Below the pieces are notes generated by a model. It saw nothing but the letters and a program-made list of their open reading frames with translations. It was not told the DNA's origin and searched no databases. A stretch of DNA of 7,289 nucleotides. Origin: Acidobacteriota bacterium (GTDB taxonomy: Bacteria > Acidobacteriota > Terriglobia > Terriglobales > Acidobacteriaceae). The stretch spans positions 9,639 to 16,927 of the forward strand of contig QIAS01000347.1 in NCBI GenBank assembly GCA_003225615.1, read 5' to 3'. The position numbers and the translations under genes are program-made. How positions within the stretch are numbered: position 1 is the first letter of the stretch; every line of letters begins with the position of its first letter. Shown piece by piece: positions 4,914 to 7,289 of the stretch.

Positions 4914-6053
4914 ATGAGACTTCTGCGACCCATGCTCCTCGCTGTCGTTATTGCCGGCGGCTTTTTCTATTTCACCACTTACCGGGGGGGAGGTTTGCAC
5001 CCGGATAACTGGCTAGGCCGCTCCAATAAGGTCGAAATCACCGAAGCTGCCGGCGGTGAGTCCCTCGACCCCGAAGAGCAGAACAATATTCGTGTGTACC
5101 ACAACAATATCCCTGCAGTCGTGAACATCACGTCTCGGGCCGTCACCTTCGATTTCTTTTACGGCCTCGTCCCGCAGGAAGGGCAGGGCTCTGGGTTCGT
5201 CATTGATAAAGATGGCCACATTTTGACCAACTACCACGTGATCGCCGACGCGCGACAGCTCGAAGTTACTATGCACAACCGCAAGAAGTACCGCGCTACC
5301 GTGGTTGGCACGGACCGATCTCATGATCTTGCGGTTATCCAGATCAAAGCACCCGACTTGACCCCCGCCGTTCTTGGCGACTCGCGCAATCTGCAGGTGG
5401 GGCAAAAAGTCTATGCCATCGGCAACCCCTTCGGCTTGGCGGGTACCATGACCCGCGGCATTGTCAGCTCGATTCGCTCCGTGCAGGAGGCTGACGGCAT
5501 GCGGATCGAAGACGCCATTCAGACCGATGCCTCCATTAACCCGGGCAATTCTGGAGGGCCGCTGATGAGCTGGCGCGGCGAGGTGATTGGAATCAACACG
5601 ATGATCGCCTCCAGCGTCGGGCAGAGCGCCGGCATCGGCTTCGCCATTCCCATCAACACCGCCAAAGCGGTGCTCAATGATCTGGTCACCCTGGGCCGTG
5701 TGCGGCGCCCAGCCCTGGGCGTGCGCACGATTCCCATCGGCCCCGAACTGGCCGATCAAATGGGACTGCCCGTGGACTACGGTCTGCTGATTGTGCAGGT
5801 AGTCCCCGGAGGCGCGGCCGAGCGGGCTGGACTCAAAGGAGGTAACGAGCGCGCCTACCTGGGAAATATTCCCATCATGCTCGGCGGCGACCTGATTGTG
5901 GCTGTAGATGGCGAAAAGGTTTCCGATCAGCAAGACCTGGCTCAGCTCATGAACAATCATCGCGCCGGAGACACGGTTCGTGTGACCATTTATCGCGGCA
6001 AGCAGAAGACGGATGTTAACGTCCAATTGGGGGAGGCTCGGGAGCAGGTCTAA
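4914..6053 (+). CDS. HtrA/Deg-family serine protease with one PDZ domain, membrane-anchored
   Basis: This is a trypsin-fold HtrA protease acting in the envelope, where the family degrades or senses misfolded proteins. Residues 7-20 (MLLAVVIAGGFFYF) form one hydrophobic segment after a basic start, so it is a signal anchor or uncleaved signal. The protease domain spans about 55-260, with H108 in TNYHVI, D138 in SHDLAVI and S213 in GNSGGPL. GFAIPI (242-247) is typical of the family. A single PDZ domain follows at about 263-375, with RRPALGV at its start and a GLxxGD-like GGDLI at 324-328. Anchor plus one PDZ resembles DegS, and many bacteria use this layout for general Deg proteases, so the exact role is open. 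TACAAT at 4876-4881 is a possible -10 word with no good -35. Residues 277-296 are encoded by the 61-bp segment that recurs at the window end. Confidence 0.94.
   Translation: MRLLRPMLLAVVIAGGFFYFTTYRGGGLHPDNWLGRSNKVEITEAAGGESLDPEEQNNIRVYHNNIPAVVNITSRAVTFDFFYGLVPQEGQGSGFVIDKDGHILTNYHVIADARQLEVTMHNRKKYRATVVGTDRSHDLAVIQIKAPDLTPAVLGDSRNLQVGQKVYAIGNPFGLAGTMTRGIVSSIRSVQEADGMRIEDAIQTDASINPGNSGGPLMSWRGEVIGINTMIASSVGQSAGIGFAIPINTAKAVLNDLVTLGRVRRPALGVRTIPIGPELADQMGLPVDYGLLIVQVVPGGAAERAGLKGGNERAYLGNIPIMLGGDLIVAVDGEKVSDQQDLAQLMNNHRAGDTVRVTIYRGKQKTDVNVQLGEAREQV
5742..5802 (+). repeat. 61-bp direct repeat, internal copy (within the HtrA gene)
   Basis: These bases recur exactly at 7229-7289. Here they sit naturally in the PDZ domain, encoding PELADQMGLP through LLIVQV in frame, with normal HtrA sequence on both sides. 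This copy is taken as the original. Confidence 0.95.
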
Positions 6054-6118
6054 CCGCTGGTAAGCGATGCAAGCGCGCTCGCAAGTGAAGTCTGGGGTAC
6101 CTCGTCCTTCATAGATCA

Positions 6119-6473
6119 ATGAACGTCGATTCAGTCCGGCGCTATTGCCTTTCCTTTCCCCACGCCACTGAAAACCTGCAGTGGGGAGAAGATCTCTGCT
6201 TCAAGATAGGCGGCAAAATCTTCGCTACCATCGCGCTAATCTATATGTTTCAAATGCCCACCGGAGAAGTTCGCTGAATTATTGGAAGTCGAAGGAATCG
6301 AGCCGGCGCCGTACGTCGGCCGCTACAAATGGGTATTGCTGCGGAGATTGGAGCTCTTGCCGGCTAGCGAACTGCACGCTCTGATTCGAGAGTCATACGA
6401 AATGGTGGCCACCAAGGCTAAAGTCTCAAAGCCCAAGCCCCGGAAGAAACGATCTGAATCATCGAGAGGCTGA
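6119..6473 (+). pseudogene. MmcQ/YjbR-family protein, frame-disrupted
   Basis: Translation from the ATG at 6119 gives MNVDSVRRYCLSFPHATENL and continues through WGEDLCFKIGGKIFATIAL (22-40). This is the start of an MmcQ/YjbR protein, a small cytoplasmic DNA-binding-like fold of about 115-120 residues with no settled function. The frame then meets a TGA at 6275. The rest of the family sequence, CFKCPPEKFAELL, then IEPAPYVGRYKWV and the C-terminal helices, is in the frame one base further on. It runs from about 6246 to the TGA at 6471. The switch lies between 6239 and 6248. Relatives usually have around eight residues between the 'AL' and 'FKC' points. Only ten bases remain here, which would fit a small deletion (about 14 bases) better than a one-base insertion; this is from memory of the family. 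A true pseudogene or a sequence error are both possible. The tail is Lys/Arg/Ser rich. Confidence 0.85.
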
Positions 6474-6529
6474 GCGGTTGACCTGCTTCGGTGCATGCAG
6501 AAGCGAAAGTGAGCAAATGACCCGATCAC

Positions 6530-6553
6530 TCAATCGCTCAATGCTTCAATCGC
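6530..6553 (+). repeat. Three tandem octamers TCAATNNN upstream of ggt
   Basis: TCAATCGC (6530-6537), TCAATGCT (6538-6545) and TCAATCGC (6546-6553) stand head to tail in exact 8-base register. They lie 60 bases before the ggt start and directly before TTGACT (6556-6561), a possible -35. A -10 word is poor (TAGCCT at 6580-6585, 18-base spacer). They may be a binding array or a simple-sequence repeat. Confidence 0.55.
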
Positions 6554-6613
6554 ATTTGACTCTCCCTCGTTCGGTCGGCTAGCCTCAAGAGCTTGCCCCC
6601 AGTTCCAATACGG

Positions 6614-7289
6614 ATGCGATTCCACGCGAAGCCACTGATCGCATTGCTCGCCGCCATGCTGGCGAGTGTTGCCGTGGCCGCGCCCATGCACCCCGTGCAT
6701 GCGCCGCACGCCATGGTGGCCAGCGTGCACGAGTTGGCGTCCCGTGCGGGTGTAGAGATGATGCAGGCAGGAGGCAACGCGGTGGATGCCGCCGTGGCCA
6801 CCGGCTTTGCCTTGGCTGTGGTCCATCCGCAAGCCGGAAATTTAGGCGGCGGCGGATTCATGCTCATTCGCTCAACCGATGGCGTTACCCACTTCATTGA
6901 TTACCGCGAGAAAGCCCCGGCTGCGGCCACCGCCAACATGTACCTCGATGCCCAAGGCAACGTAATCGAAAACGCCAGCCTGGTCGGCTACAAAGCCATT
7001 GGCGTCCCAGGATCCGTCGCAGGCATGGCTTACGCCTTGAAGAAATTTGGCAAGCTACCCCTTGAGCGCGTGATGGCTCCGGCTATCAAACTGGCTCGCG
7101 ATGGCTTCCCGCTGGCTTGGGAGGATGCCCACGATCTGCACGATAAAGATCTGGCAGCTTTTCCCGACTCGCGGCGGATTTTCCATCGTGACGGGAACTA
7201 CTACGATCCGGGCGAGATTCTTCGCCAGCCCGAACTGGCCGATCAAATGGGACTGCCCGTGGACTACGGTCTGCTGATTGTGCAGGTAG
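6614..7289 (+). CDS. ggt: Gamma-glutamyltransferase precursor, N-terminal part; last 20 codons not genuine
   Basis: Ggt cleaves glutathione and other gamma-glutamyl compounds in the periplasm or outside the cell. Residues 1-23 form a signal peptide (basic start, then LIALLAAMLASVAVAA). The mature protein follows the family closely. APHAMVASVHELAS is followed by GVEMMQAGGNAVDAAVATGF (46-65), then HPQAGNLGGGGFML (71-84). DYREKAP (96-102) carries R98, which matches the substrate-carboxylate-binding Arg114 of E. coli Ggt. VGVPGSVAGM-like and 'LARDGFPL' segments come next. The autoprocessing site with the catalytic Thr lies beyond the window, so about 40 percent of the usual 550-600 residues are visible. 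From codon 206 (7229) the sequence is an in-frame copy of the HtrA gene. Family members keep a 'QPxLA' here and then diverge from what is seen. No strong Shine-Dalgarno precedes the ATG. Confidence 0.9.
   Translation, partial: MRFHAKPLIALLAAMLASVAVAAPMHPVHAPHAMVASVHELASRAGVEMMQAGGNAVDAAVATGFALAVVHPQAGNLGGGGFMLIRSTDGVTHFIDYREKAPAAATANMYLDAQGNVIENASLVGYKAIGVPGSVAGMAYALKKFGKLPLERVMAPAIKLARDGFPLAWEDAHDLHDKDLAAFPDSRRIFHRDGNYYDPGEILRQPELADQMGLPVDYGLLIVQV
7229..7289 (+). repeat. 61-bp direct repeat, terminal copy (fused into ggt)
   Basis: This exact copy of 5742-5802 runs to the last base of the window. The base before each copy differs (G at 7228, C at 5741), so the left boundary is sharp and the right boundary is cut by the window end. 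It joins ggt in the same codon phase as in the HtrA gene. The first 12 bases, CCCGAACTGGCC (encoding PELA), may be natural to both genes, giving a microhomology where the join occurred. Confidence 0.95.

Noticed and set aside
5013..6119. 368-codon open frame antisense to the HtrA gene
   Set aside because: It is a shadow produced by GC-biased third positions. The plus strand carries a complete catalytic triad and PDZ domain.
6530..6897. Minus-strand open frames opposite ggt
   Set aside because: They are antisense to a clear Ggt N-terminus and have no family features.

Overview
The window looks like a 7.3-kb fragment, possibly a whole contig, of a moderately GC-rich bacterial chromosome. The protein families and their style (lipid-free secreted adenosine deaminase, Trm112-like zinc ribbon, a longer-than-usual FolD, CoaE, a membrane-anchored HtrA protease, MmcQ/YjbR, periplasmic Ggt) and the AATTG-rich intergenic repeat suggest an Acidobacteriota member. 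That placement is an inference by resemblance; no search was run.

Layout. Positions 1-1143 (minus) carry an adenosine deaminase of the secreted ADGF type that runs off the left edge. It is open over all 381 visible codons. Positions 1144-1552 hold no convincing gene. Positions 1555-1872 (plus) hold the most notable content: two tandem, diverged copies of one structured RNA, about 146 and 165 nt. Both share the same helices with compensatory base changes, the same GCAA tetraloop, the same C/AUCA internal loop and an identical 11-nt strand. The second copy ends in a helix plus U-tract, and a possible promoter sits just upstream of the first. I do not recognise the class. Positions 2031-2825 (minus) hold a 76-residue hypothetical gene with a terminator, then a 56-residue Trm112-family zinc ribbon. 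From 3061 onward all genes point right: folD, coaE, an HtrA-type protease, a frame-disrupted MmcQ/YjbR gene, and the 5' part of ggt.

How the genes relate. FolD (one-carbon folate metabolism) and CoaE (last step of CoA synthesis) are cytoplasmic housekeeping enzymes. HtrA and Ggt act in the envelope, as does the secreted deaminase at the left end. Gaps of 60-160 nt between the rightward genes make one tight operon uncertain.

Data-quality warning. The last 61 bases (7229-7289) are an exact copy of 5742-5802 inside the HtrA gene, fused in frame into ggt after a Gln codon. This is either an assembly chimera at a contig end or the start of a 1,487-bp tandem duplication. The ggt protein beyond about residue 205-209 should not be trusted.
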